In this document: positions 44,501 through 56,290 of the stretch, piece after piece | Layout of the letters: every line of letters starts with the position of its first letter | Position numbering within the stretch: the stretch's first letter is position 1 | DNA from: Cenococcum geophilum 1.58 | Taxonomy: Eukaryota; Ascomycota; Dothideomycetes; Gloniales; Gloniaceae | DNA length: 64,000 nucleotides | Direction of reading: 5' to 3' | Assembly: GCA_001692895.1 (NCBI GenBank) | Contig: KV748265.1 | Span: 248,001 to 312,000, forward strand | The notes under the pieces: generated by a model | What the model saw: only the letters and a program-made list of their open reading frames with translations | What the model was told of the DNA's origin: nothing | Databases searched by the model: none | Position numbers and translations under genes: made by a program

Positions 44501-46440
44501 AGTTCGCTTTTTATCCTCTATATACTATAGATATATATTCTCTAGGCATTCCCACTACTGTTATTTATCTAAGTATTCTTCTGTAAGGAATCTTTCTAGT
44601 TAAAGTATTAAGTCCCCTAACTCTTAAACTTTTACTAGATGCTAGCTATATATATACTTAGTATTTTTATACTATTGCTTATCTAGCGCCTAATATATCC
44701 TTATAGGGTATTTCCGATTCTTTTTTTTTGGATTCTTATATATCTTATATATATTGTCCATATATACAATCCATAATAGCGTATAATATACTAGGTGTTT
44801 TAGGTTAACTCTTAACTTATCTTTATCTTTAAGTTTAAACCTCTACCATGTTAATTTAAACGTTATAACTTTATTTATAGGTACTAAGATACGTCTCTTA
44901 CTTCTCTAGTCCTCTAATTATTCCTCTAGATCCTTTAATATTATAATTAAGGCTCCCTTAATATAAGTTATAGCCTTCTCTATAATTAGGTAGTCCTAAA
45001 TAACTTATTCGTCTAACTATATATAGAAATCTTCCCACTTATCGTTATATCGTTGCCTATACTACTTTTGGTATAGCTACTAGAGTATATACAGTTTATC
45101 CATAAGAAAGTATCTTTTTATTACTATATTATAACAGCCCTTTATATACCGTTCTTTAAACCTAATTAAAATCCCTAAATCCTCTTTATCTTCTAGTTTA
45201 GTAAGCCACTTAGCTCTTAGCGTATCTGCTCTAGGCCTATTAGTAATTCTTTATATAGGTACTTTGTCCCTAGTATAACCTAATATACTAGATTTCTAGT
45301 CTAGTTTTTATTCTTGCTATATAAGGATTCTTTGTCTAAACTCCTCTATAGTTTCCCTTATTTTATATCTTATAAGTAGATTTTTAAAGTCTTCTTACTT
45401 CTTAATCTTAGTGTTAATTTTCTTAATAGTCCTTATTTGTGTATTAAAATTTTGGTCCTATAGAACTTTTAATCCTAAGCTTGCTTCTTTCTTTAGCTTA
45501 GCTCTAGCCTTAGTTTAACTAGGCTTCTATAGTGTTCTTATTTTATCTTAAGAATTTTAAATCTTACTTATCTCGTCTTAAGAATCTTATGCCTTTAGGA
45601 AACTTTATCCCGAGCTTATTTATATATTACTAAACTAAGCTATTACTCTACTCTATTGGTTTTTATCTATTATAGGTTCTTAAGCGTGTCTTATTTCTTT
45701 TTAAGAATCTTAAGCCTGTAGCCTTTTACCTTTATTAAGTGGTAAGCTAGCACTAGCAGTTATCTACTTACTTAATCCTTTTCTTTAGATATTTCTCCTT
45801 CTATCTTATAAAGCAATGGATACCGTATCTAATAGTATTATAATCTTTATTACTAACCCTTACTTTATAGCGGTCTTGGTCTTTACTTCTAATATAATAT
45901 CTCTAAGGTCTATATGCTCCTAATAAGCTACCTTTATTACCTTATTATTACTAAATATTTCGCCTACGTTAAATTTATTATCCTTAATGTCCAATCTGTA
46001 AGATAATTTATTAGTTCCTCTAAACTTTAATAATTTCGGCTCCTATAGATAATAGCTTACGCCATACTTAGCGTCCTTATAAATTCGGTATGCGTTGTTA
46101 TAATAAAACGCGAAACTTTTAATTAAACATTCTTTCGTTCCTTATAGCATATTATCGTCCCTCTATACATATATGTTGTCTACTAGTCTCATTCCCCTTA
46201 CTATATAGTAACTCTACCCACTTTTGTAGTCTCTAATAAAATAACCTTATTTTCTATAATTTATACAAGCTCTTTCTTTAAACTATTTTTCTTACTATAG
46301 AGTCCGCCTAAACGTCTTCTACTACTAAGATCCCTGGTTTAGCCTCTGCTCCTTAAACCTTTAATTACTTAATCCTTATCCTTTAGGTTTTTATAATTTC
46401 TTATTCTATTTCCTGTTTTCTTTAATACCGCTTAGGTCTA
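44501..46440 (-). pseudogene. Gypsy-C gag end / protease linker, RIP-decayed
   Basis: Minus-strand coding is suggested by its match to Gypsy-D 61570-64000 in the same order, including the repeated GATTCTTAAGACGAGATAAG-type segment (near 45545-45720 here, 62365-62570 there). Beyond that I see no catalytic motif I can place with confidence; the protease should lie toward 44500. Confidence 0.55.
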
Positions 46441-46669
46441 ACGTGGTTAACGGGGTTTTGACCGCTCCCTGGGTTATAACCGCTCTAGCGTACCGCCTGC
46501 TGTTTTAAGTAAAGTTTTATTGTTCTGCCAAAATTAAAGTAACACATACATTTAAAAGGCGGTATGTCGTGATAAGGCTTACCTAGGCGTGATAGATATA
46601 ACCTAGGTAAAGTTTTGATATTCAAAACGGTTATAACCTAGGGAGCGGTCAAAACCCCGTTAACCACGT
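46441..46669. mobile_element. 229-bp MITE with 42-bp TIRs
   Basis: Starts ACGTGGTTAACGGGG and ends with its complement. The first 42 bases of the two ends match with one G/A difference. TA duplications lie at 46439-46440 and 46670-46671. No coding. Retained CpG and little RIP change suggest a late arrival in Gypsy-C. The ACGT start recalls the pogo TIR (26182) but the rest differs. Confidence 0.95.
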
Positions 46670-46679
46670 TATTAGCTCT

Positions 46680-47510
46680 GCGCTATACTATAGTTTCTAG
46701 TTTTAACTTTATTATTGCGTGCCCTATACCTTATATAACTATAGAACTTTATCCTAACCCTTTTTAGTTTACTTTCTTTGGTAGATCCTATTATTAATCT
46801 TAATTACTTAATTAATTAATTCCCTAAGAGTATCCGCACCTTCTATTAGGATAATTGCGTTCTAAACTTTTACCTTAAGTCCCTGTTTATACTGTGCCAT
46901 AAGCGCCTTGTTATTCTATTTAACTTATATAGCTAATATCTAAAACTATATCGTATACTCAATTACTAAGGTCCGTTGCATTAAATTTTAAAGCTTTTGT
47001 TTTGCTATAGTGGTTGCTTCTAGGTCTCTAAACATTTGCGTTAGGTGTTTTACGAACCTATTCTAACTGGCAAATATATATTATACTTCTTAGTTAGTAG
47101 TTGCTATACCGCTTTCCTATACCTCTATAAGGTAAGATTTAAACCACTTAAGTGCTCTTCCTATTAGGAATAGTCCCGCGTAGGCTATTTAATTTATAGG
47201 TATTACTAGCTTCGCTCCCTCTTGCGTAACCTTAAAATGTATTTATATAAGGAATCCTTTAAGTTTTAACTTCTTACCTAAGAATTGCTTAATAGATGGT
47301 AGCTTAATCTTTACTGCTCCTATCCTATTAATCCTTTCTTTAAGTATTCTATTATTATCTGTTAATTAATTAACTATAGCTTATAATTGTCCAACTATAA
47401 CTAGCTAAAAGTCAGTATTTACTATACTAGTGTTATTACATAATCCTAATATAGTTGCTGCCGTTAACGACGTTATAACTACTGCTTTTAGTGGCATATT
47501 ATTTGACTTC
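46680..47510 (-). pseudogene. Gypsy-C gag, RIP-decayed
   Basis: Minus frame starting near 47498 with MPLKAVVITS. It includes KIKLPSIKQFLGKKLKLKGF, YAGLFLIGRALKWFKSYL and ALMAQYKQGLKVKV, then IEGADTLRELIN, a Retrotrans_gag-type protein. Gypsy-D gag at 60841 is its close relative. The MITE follows downstream. Confidence 0.88.
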
Positions 47511-47536
47511 TTTTACTATAACTTTAGTAGTAAATG

Positions 47537-47954
47537 TGTAATAAAGCCTTGTAGGAAATACTACAGTAGACTTGTTAATAGGCTGGGTATATAGGTATAG
47601 AATAGTTAACAACATAAACATAATTAGTGGAGTAGTTGCCTAATAGATTAACTCTAATTATATTCTAAGATTTACTATAAAGAAGAGAAACTATTTATAG
47701 AGACCGTATATCCTTAAATATATAACTCCTCCTCATAGTAAAGGTTTAGTACATTAGTATATTAGTACGTTAGTATATCGCGTTCCCACGTTCCTACGTT
47801 TTTATGTTCCGAACTTATAACGTAACTAGCTACGTAACTTGGCTACCTCTTATCCTATAGCTTAATTAGTTCTAGCGCCTCCCGTACTATCTTAACCAAC
47901 CTATTTATATCTCTTCTTAGTAGTCGTACTACTGCCAATATAAGGTCCGTAATA
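47537..47954 (-). repeat. Gypsy-C 5' LTR (right)
   Basis: 418 bp partner of 35355-35772, then TSD CCTAG (47955-47959). Confidence 0.95.
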
Positions 47955-48780
47955 CCTAGCACTACGCTAGTAGAGTATTATTATGGCAATAGAGGATATA
48001 AGACTACTAGTATAAGTAAAAATCCACTATATGCATTGCAAGATGGGTAGATATTAAGTAGAAATAACGCTAGAAGAAGGCGGCGAAAGCGTAAAAAGTA
48101 ACTACGTAGAGCACCTTATAGATAATATTAACTCTTCCCCTATATAAAGGACAGACGAAAATAGAGTCTATAGCTGCCTTTTTACTATAAATGGAGGTTT
48201 TAGGACTAAATATATAGCTAGTAAGTATTTATATCCTAAATACTATACCATACTATATATACGGATAGCGTATATAGTTAGTACGCTATATAATACTCTT
48301 CTACAACTACTATATAGTAAAAAACTAGCTATTTACTAAGGTGGGTATAAATAATATTACTTAAATACTTTCTATAAGTAGGGGCCTATATATAGTAGTA
48401 TAATAGCTTATAAGTTAAGGAATCCTTTAGTAGTTTTAGATGTTATATAAGATCTAACAAGAGGATATAGGAGGATACGCCCCCTTTTAGCCCCTTAGGG
48501 ATTAAACACCCCTATTAAGCTAAAGGCGATATATAAGCGAATTACTAAACCCTCCTACTACTCCCTAGACCTTTTAAGATACCTTAAAAGTATAGTATAA
48601 AAGGTAGATATATTATAAAGGTAAATAGACTAGGCGTAGGTAGAGCGCATAGGACTAGCTAAAAGGATATACCTAGGTTTTTCCTTTATAGGGATTTTCC
48701 TCGTAAATAGAAGGTAGGAGCCTATATAGACCTAAAAAAGGGACTAAATCGGGCAATAAATAAAACAAATATATATATAA
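47955..48780 (+). pseudogene. LINE-1 ORF2 C-terminus and 3' end
   Basis: Continues LINE-1 after Gypsy-C. The text LPLYKGQTKIESIAAFLL near 48135-48190, a LVRYIILFYNY segment and LFTKVGINNIT give the C-terminal zinc-binding-like region of LINE ORF2. A 3' UTR follows, with GGGCAATAAATA and a short AT repeat. Parallel to LINE-2 56690-57700. Confidence 0.75.
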
Positions 48781-49734
48781 TTAGGTGCTAAAGATATAAT
48801 TCTCTAGCTAGAAAGAGATAAATATCTCCTTTATAAAGTTTTTCCTTTCCTCTATATATAAATTTCCTTATAGATTAAACCTTATATAAGGGGACTTTAT
48901 AAATAGGGGGCTATAAGGCACGATTATAGAAATAAGATAGATTGTAGAGGAGACAAATCCTTAAGGAGGTAAGGCCTTTAGAATTAGAGAGACTATATAT
49001 TATAAGTACGCGCCTCTAGTATATAACTATTTAAGAGGTATCTAGGGGTTATCCTAAGGGCATTCTAAGACAGCCGCAATAATATCCCTTATATTACCCC
49101 CCCTCCCCCCCTCTTATAGTTAGCCCCTAATCGCTATTACCTTATAATAGAAAGAGATTATAAAGGGCTTATCCTAGAAGGGGTTTAGGTAGGTATTAGT
49201 ATACCGCTATATATAATCTAGCTATTTAATCCCTACTTTAAACTCCTTAAAACCTCTATAAAGCATTATATAAAGTATCGCCCTTAGTAATACTAAGAGC
49301 CTTACTACCACCGCTTAAGGCTCCCGTTTTACTACCTAAAGAGGCCTATTAAGGAAAACTAGAATATAAAAACTACCTAATATATAACTACCTAGCTTAT
49401 AGCTAGGCCTAAAACTAGCCTTATCTAGCTAGTTAATATAAACGCGCCCTAGGCGTATAATAGGACACCCTTAGACTTATACTAGCTCCAAAATTATAAT
49501 ATAATAAGGGCGTAGGAAACCTCTACTTATAAGAACTTATTAAGGCCCCTTTATAAGGGCCTATTTAGTATCTAGTATATCTAAGTAACTTAGAAGAGGG
49601 TCTTAATAGGTGTAGTATATATAATCTAATATATATATAAGGCGACTTATAGGAGAGTTTTAATAGGTATAGTGTATATAACCTAGTATATATATATATA
49701 TATATATATATAGTAGTCTTAAAGAAAATATAGG
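48781..49734. other. No gene seen: AT-rich unassigned DNA
   Basis: TpA-rich, with C-runs near 49094-49117 and a (TA)n tract at 49687-49712. No recognisable element; probably an old, RIP-saturated repeat. Copia-4 is inserted at its right edge (TSD ATAGG, 49730-49734). Confidence 0.6.
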
Positions 49735-50021
49735 TATTAGTATGCTTTAATAACGTGCAGAATACATATATCACAATAATATATACTATGCGGTATTGTT
49801 AGTAGATTGTTGTTTTTTTACTTACGACGCGCGCCATATATATATATTAGGCGCGTCCTGCCATATTCTGCCATGTTCTGCCACCTCGCTATTAGCTCGC
49901 TTACCACTAGCGTATTAGCCGTGTCCTGCCATATTCTGCCATATTCTACCATTATACTATTAGTTTATTTACCACTAGCGCGTTAGCCGTCCTCGTAATA
50001 TATTTAACGCTTCTAGCTATA
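49735..50021 (-). repeat. Copia-4 3' LTR (left)
   Basis: 287 bp, + strand TATTAGTATGC...CTAGCTATA. Contains repeated CCTGCCATATTCTGCCAT units. Partner 55291-55577. Confidence 0.94.
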
Positions 50022-50139
50022 CTAGGAGTACTTTAGAAAATATAAAGAACTAGTAGGCTATAACTATATAGTCCGAGAAATCCATATACGCACTTCTCCT
50101 CCCTTCCTTCCCTACCCTATGCCTTTAAATTAACGCTAT

Positions 50140-53100
50140 TATTAGTAGAACGTTCTACCCATTCTACCGTCTCTAACTTAATTCGGTTTGTATTAATAAG
50201 TCACTTAAAGGCTAATAACGGTTTGCTTTTAGTTATAGCGTCTATAGAGTTACTATCTCTATTAATCTACTTAACTTTAGCTATTTTATGTCTTTTATAT
50301 AACTAGCGTAGGTATATAACATTAATTATAAGTCTCTTCTCCTATATTGTTCCTAGCTTAATAAGGTATTTATAGATTAACTTAAAATCGGTATAAAGGA
50401 TAAGCGGTAGGCTAATGTTAAGTTATAGTTTAACTATAGCCTTAATTACAGCGCTAATATTAAAACTATAGGCCATAGCGTATAATTCGGAGGCTAGTAC
50501 GCTTCTAGTAACTCTTTTACACTTAACTAAGAACCAGTAGACGATATTCGCCTTATTTAATAAGTTTACTAGTACTAGGATATATCTAATTTATAATAAG
50601 AGGTCCTTATTATTTATAAATAAGGAATCAGTAAATATAAGCAGTTAGAGTATCTCTATATTAAGTTTAACAAAGCTTAAACCTCTTATTAAGTTTTTAA
50701 TTTGCCACTAAATTCTCTTATTAAGTAGTTTTATGTCTTTCTCATTAGGGTTAATTACCTAGGCAGCGTAGGATAAATTAAAAGAAGCTTTAGGCTAGCA
50801 TATAGACGCAATATAAGCTCCTCTTACTCATTAGGCGACGTATTAGTCCTTAGGTATAAGTACCATATAAATAGTACCTCTAGAGCTAGTTATTATAATA
50901 GCTTTCTTAATATTAATAAGGGTTAGGTTCTAGCATTAGCGCTCCTATATAAGTATAATTATATAGTCCTGTTATTAAATAATACCTCCATTAAACTTAA
51001 TTAGGTACTCTAGTATAAGGTACTCGCGTTCCTTAATTAAAAACTTTACTTTCTTAATCTTTTTTTATTCTAAAGCTGTAAAAACCAAATTAGTTAAGAA
51101 GAGGGTATTATTAGTCTAAAGGCCAACTATTCCAAAGCTTGTAGAATTATTAAGGTAAAGTAAGTAGGGGTTATAAGTGGATTAGTTTATATTTAACTCC
51201 TTAGTATAGTAGTTATAATAGGTCTTAAACTAATAATTACCTACTTCTAGGATGCCGTATAAAGGTCTAATAACCTTAAGGATTATACCTTATAAGACTC
51301 TAAGTGCTATACTAAGTTTAAGAGGTGCTCGGATATAAAAGTCTTAATTTAGTTTTATAATTAACTAAACATAGGCTTATAAGATGTCTTATAAGTAAAG
51401 GTATATATTATTAGTCTAGGTTATAGCCGTAATATAGAGAATAAGGCGTTAGCTAACTTATTAAATTATAGGTAATTAGGTTAGTACAAAGTCTTTTTCT
51501 AAGTTATTATAGGCCTATACAACTAGTCTTAATTTCTTAAAGGCCTTATCAGTACCGGGATTCTTAATTTTATCAATAAATCTAGAGTTAAATACTCTAT
51601 TGCCTTAAGGTATATCCTTAATATTAACCAATTTAAAGACTCCTTTCTTAAGTAGTTCTTTAACCTCTTTCTATTATAAGGCTGTAAACTAACTATTAGT
51701 TTTATTCTTATCTTATAAGTATATAGATATATTTACAGTATTAACTATAATAGGATACTTACGTAGTCTGCCTTATCCTTGCTTAACTAGTTAAGGTTCC
51801 TAAGGTAGTTCTATAATTAACTAAGGTAGTTTATTCTCGTTATTAGGTTATACATCCTTTATATCTCCAGGTTCTTACAAGTATAGTTTTATAACTATAC
51901 TGCAAAAGTTAACAGGGCCGTAGGGGAGTTATATAGTATAGGTCTTATTATTAATACTAAGTAGATTATAGGGACCTAACTAGAAACTAGGCTGGCCTAT
52001 AGGTCCTTCTCTCTATGCTAGTACAAGTAAGTTAAGTAGTAGGTTATAAATTACGGTTATTTTAGGGCCGTTGCACATATTAAGAGCATTTATTACTTAA
52101 CATTCGGCTCTAATCTTCTTAACTTCTTCTATAGCTTTCCTAAGGGCTATAGCTCGTTATACAACTATAGGGTTAGGTATATTAGATTCCACTATGCGCG
52201 GGTAAGCTCTAAATACTAGTAAGGTAGGTATAAGGCCGTTAAGGCCTACTAAATCGTTAATTGCCTTAAAAGCCATTTATAGAGCTATATCTTTATTAAT
52301 ATCTAGTAGTTCCATAGTAATAATACGGTATATACGGTAAAGGGGACTATAATAGCGTTCTACCATTCTAATTAAGTTATAGGCTTTAATGGGTACGCTT
52401 TTTATAATTATTCTAAATATTATAGCGTACTACTTAAATTCTTTACTTACAAAGTTCTTACCTATATTATATATAATTATATTGGGAGGTCCCAAATATA
52501 TATTAATCTAGCATATTCGTAGTATATCCTATATATATTTAGCGCTAATGCTTTATAGCTATCTACCAGCTCAAAATTATATTCCTTTATTAACAATATA
52601 TAGAAGGGGTGCGCTATTAATATACATAATGTCAACCATGATTAAGTAGTTAAAATTAAAATTATTACGTATTATAAATCTAAATCTACTAGGTAATTTT
52701 CTATATTTTTAATAATAATAGCAGTAGCGTATAAGATGGTCTAAAGTCTTGCTATTAACGTTATGTCCTAAGCGCTTAAGTACTCGCGTAAGGCGCTTAA
52801 CTAAAGGGTGGCTAAAACGGCGATGTAGTTATTTCAGTTCTACATTAGTTAAGTAGTAAGGGTTTTATTTAAATAACTTAGTTAAATAAGTATATAGGGA
52901 TATATCCTAAAGTAGGAAAGGGTGGCCGAAATAACGTATAACCAGCACTATACTGCGAGATATAACTAGCAAGTTCTTTAAGTTATTAAAATATACTTAT
53001 AGGTAGTCTATATCTGCTAAGCAAAGCAAAAATAGGGTATTAACCTTAATAATATAAAACTCGATTATGCTAATAGGGGTAGCTACTTTAGCTAATCTAA

Positions 53101-53150
53101 TACCAAATTATACGTTAACTATACCTTACGTAGTTGTATCAAGTTATACA
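50140..53150 (-). pseudogene. Copia-4 integrase, RT and RNase H, RIP-decayed
   Basis: Minus frame: integrase between about 53100 and 52300 (core motifs weak). RT at about 51690-50940 with LKKGVFKLVNIKDIP, FNSRFIDKIKNPGTDKAFKK, IIRPLYGILEVGN-like and NPYLLYLNNSTSFGIVGL. RNase H at about 50560-50140. The match to Copia-1 RT (FNSRFINKIKHPST) is strong. Stops are TAA/TAG. Confidence 0.85.
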
Positions 53151-53649
53151 TTAGTATTAAGTCTTTAAAATGCCAAGAACTAACTATATCCTACTATAGA
53201 GCGTTTAGAGGCTCCTATATTAATTATAATACCTAGAAAGCGGTCTATAGTATGGCGGGACGTAGTCGTGTTATAAGTAAATAGGTCTTTATTAGTTACG
53301 AGAGGTATTTATATAAAAGGAGTTACGCTATCCGCAGTTGTGACTAAATAACTAAAGTCCTTATTCGCTAGGTTAGCAGCTATAAGGGTTGCTTCCTATT
53401 ACTTAACTTAACTAAAGGATATATAAAGTAATTAATATGCAACTAATTATTCTGGTTAACTATCTTAGTACTTATATTAATAGTCAGTATATAAAAGACT
53501 TCTTTAAGCTCTTCTTCTAAGTTAATACCATTATTGTCCTTATAGTCGGCGATATATTAATTAAGGCATTAAGTAAAGCGATTATTAAACTTATTAAACT
53601 TGTCCTTATTAATACTTCTAAACTAAGCCTTCGCCTCTTCTTATTCTTC

Positions 53650-54960
53650 CTTACTATGCTTTTATAAGCAATAGTCCTCCTTATTACATATAAAGCAATA
53701 TAGTTTATATTAAGGAGGGAATCGAGGTTAATTACAATTATAATTTTGGTTATAGTTGTCTCTCCTTCTAAGGTATCGGCGGTCTATATAATAGGCTTAA
53801 ACTTATTCTAAGTTCTGCTTTTTATAAGCCGTAATTAAGGATTACAGTTTATTAATAAGGGGGCCTAGTTTATCTAGTAGATCTAATATAGCAATTTAAT
53901 ATGCGGGAATCCCCTAATAAGACATAATAAGCTTGTTATAGAGAAATGGGACTCCTTATAGTTCTAAATTTAGTCTATACTATAGTTAAGAGAGTTTAGT
54001 AACCAGTATCTAAAGACATTAACTAGTTAATTTGTCCGCATTCTTTTATATAACTATCTATAGTAATATCAAATTCCATTTATTAAGGCTTTTATATTTA
54101 GAACTAGGTCCTTTAAAGAAGCTATAAAGTGACTTATAAGCGTCCTTAAACGTAAGTATAGTAAGTCTAGTATTATAGTAGTGATCCAGAGCTAGGCCTT
54201 ATAGCATAAGTAGGAGAGCCTTAAGGTAGGTATTAGGTGGAACGTCTGCTCTATTACAGATATCGTAGAAGATTATTAACTTAAAGTCAAAGTTTCTACT
54301 AGTACTACTGTATTTCTAGTCATCCGTATATAACTTAGCTGCATTTACTAGTTCCTTTCCATACCCTAGTATAGAAGTAGGTGCTGTGGCAATGGGTATA
54401 GTAGTAGTAGGTGTCGTGGCCTGCGGAGGTAGGAGTAGTGGACTTAGAGGCGGAGTTGTTTAAGACATTGGTGAAGTCATTATAGGTATGCTTTTGGGTA
54501 TTAATTAAGGTATAAGGGTTTATGCAGTCTTATGTTTTAAGCCGCGTATAAATACGTTAGTGAGTACATTAGACTTAAAGGTGCCATCAAATTGCTCCTT
54601 ATAGGCTTCATTAAATTCTTCTTAGCTCTATTTATATTAAGTTTCTTTAAGTAGTACATCAGCCAAAACTTGTGCAAGCTTAGTACGTTTATCGTTCTTG
54701 CGTATATACACTCCTCCTTTACAAAGGAGGAAAAGATTCTTAAGGGTTTTGGTGCTAGCTTAAGAGAATATATCCATAATAAACTCTTTAAAGTCTTCTT
54801 AAAAGTAGTCCCATAAAGCGCTATTAACAGAGTTGTCGTTATTATATTCCTATATCTTAAACTAAATATAGTCTATAATATCATCATTAGTCGCAGTTTA
54901 TATATTAATTCTATTCTTCCATTACTCTACCTCTGCCTTCTAGTCTATAGGTATAGCCAT
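53650..54960 (-). pseudogene. Copia-4 gag, RIP-decayed
   Basis: Start ATG at 54960: MAIPIDWKAEVEQWKNRINI. Middle with FNEAYKEQFDGTFKSNVLT and LIPKSIPIMTSPMS. A later segment LALDHYYNTRLTIL is parallel to LALNYYYTNLKSNPL of Copia-1 gag (2365-2412). The zinc knuckle CFICNKED lies near 53685-53710. Confidence 0.83.
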
Positions 54961-55290
54961 CTTATCTAGTTATAAAGAGGTTGTTAATAAAGGGTGTTGG
55001 TGTTTATAGAAAGAGAGTATTTATAGTATTCGTAAGGAGGGAGAAAGGGTAGTTAACACAAGTTGTTAAAAACTTAACTTTTAATAAGGTAGGAAGCAAT
55101 ATCCTTCTAAATCTAGAGTGTATTATTTAATTCTTAGCAGTAATAAGGGTCTATAGGCAACGGCAAGCTATTAAGCTTCCAGATTATCCTTAGTACTCTC
55201 TTTAACTAAAATAAGGCCGTTATAAGGTGGAGCGTTAGACGTCTTCTAAACTAATACGTATTTCCTAATCTATGCGCGCTCACTAATTAG

Positions 55291-55577
55291 TATTAGTATA
55301 CTTTAACAACGTGCAGAATATATATATCACAATAATATGTACTATACGGTGTTATTAATAGATTATTATTTTTCTACTTACGACGCGCGCCACATATATA
55401 TATTAGGCGCGTCCTGCCATATTCTGCCATGTTCTACTACCTCGCCATTGGCTTACTTACCACTAGCGTATTAGCCGTATCCTGCCATATTCTGCCATAT
55501 TCTGCCATCGCACTATTGGTTCGCTTACCACTAGCGCGTTGGCCGTCCTCGCGATATATCTAACGCTTCTAGCTATA
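55291..55577 (-). repeat. Copia-4 5' LTR (right)
   Basis: 287 bp partner of 49735-50021; fewer T/A-ward changes than the left copy at several sites (for example ATTGGCTTACTT against ATTAGCTCGCTT both ways). Confidence 0.93.
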
Positions 55578-55582
55578 ATAGG

Positions 55583-56290
55583 CTAGTTAAATAAGGGCTG
55601 ATAGCTAGAGATATAGGCTAGCTTATAAGAAGGGGGGATATAAGCTTAGTTAATAGGAGAGAGAGAAGTAGGTTACCTAGTACAAGACATAGCGTCTTTA
55701 TAGCCCCTTTATAAAATATAGTTAGCCTATTATAAGTAGACTCTTATAGGTAACTAGTAGTAGTATAGGGTATTACGCCCCTATACTATAACTAGCCTCC
55801 TATAAAGCGTAGTGCGTAGTAGCTACTACTAGCTTTAGGTGTGACGGCGCGGGAGCGCGTCACCTAGTCAGGGGTTCGCTTAAGACTTGGCGTGTATATA
55901 TAGACGTGGCCTCACCACCTTCTCTTGCTCCTTAGCTTAATATCTTCGTAATACAGCATTCGTTCGCTTGATCTTGCAAGCATTCGTTCAAGTCTCTGTT
56001 GAGACATTTGTTCGATGGTTTGAGCCGTCACATTAGGGACCTTACTCCTTAGCTAGGCTTTAACCCCTAGTGTACCTAGTAGGTAAATAGAATTATATTT
56101 TAGCTAGAGAGACTATTATACGGCTTAAGAGAATGGATATATACATTAGTATACTAATAAATAAAACTACTTACTAGGGCGGTATACTAATAAGGTACGC
56201 TTAAAGAATAAATAAAAGTTACCTAGGTATAGAGGGTCTAGTTTACCTTAAGAGTTATATCGCTATAAGCGTAAACTAGGGTAAGGGCCT
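55583..56290. other. No gene seen: AT-rich unassigned DNA with a solo LTR
   Basis: Continues the unassigned sequence left of Copia-4. Apart from the solo LTR at 55840-56032 I see only AT-rich DNA with no readable frame. Confidence 0.5.
55840..56032 (+). repeat. Solo LTR, little mutated
   Basis: 193 bp, TGTGACGGCGCGGG...GAGCCGTCACA, TSD TTAGG on both sides (55835-55839, 56033-56037). A TATA box-like GTATATATAGACG and three CATTCGTTC-type motifs are visible. Cytosines are well preserved, so it is recent. Same family as the inverted solo LTR at 57438-57622. Confidence 0.93.

Larger units (their letters stand above)
35355..47954 (-). mobile_element. Gypsy-C, Ty3/gypsy element carrying LINE-3 and a MITE
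   Basis: 418-bp LTRs at 35355-35772 and 47537-47954, TSD CCTAG at 35350-35354 and 47955-47959. A pyrimidine-rich tract (CTATCTCTCCTCTCT) next to the left LTR is the complement of the polypurine tract, so the element runs on the minus strand. In minus order the contents are gag (about 47500-46680), a linker, RT, RNase H, integrase and chromodomain. LINE-3 splits RNase H; a MITE sits after gag. Same family as Gypsy-D at 60369 by LTR and gag. Confidence 0.94.
13540..48780 (+). mobile_element. LINE-1, Tad-like non-LTR retrotransposon shattered by four insertions
   Basis: ORF2 is recovered in order on the + strand in segments 13540-14521, 26120-26181, 34945-35354 and 47955-48780, broken by LARD, pogo and Gypsy-C. 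Gypsy-A removes the upstream part off-window. Joins are supported by the TSDs of each inserted element. The 3' end near 48780 matches that of LINE-2 (GGGCAATAAATA followed by AT-rich repeats near 57690), which fixes the family's 3' terminus. LINE-1 is the oldest layer here: everything from about 1 to 47954 sits inside it. Confidence 0.85.
49735..55577 (-). mobile_element. Copia-4, Ty1/copia retrotransposon (minus)
   Basis: 287-bp LTRs at 49735-50021 and 55291-55577, TSD ATAGG at 49730-49734 and 55578-55582. Minus-strand gag, integrase, RT and RNase H. The 5' leader (just below 55290) shares CAGTGAGCGCGCA-like sequence and one copy of the 24-bp GGAAGACGTC-type core with Copia-1, so the two are sister families. 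No nested insertion. Confidence 0.94.

Noticed and set aside
49565..49774. Minus-strand open frame with Tyr/Ile repeats
   Set aside because: Caused by the (TA)n tract next to the Copia-4 LTR.
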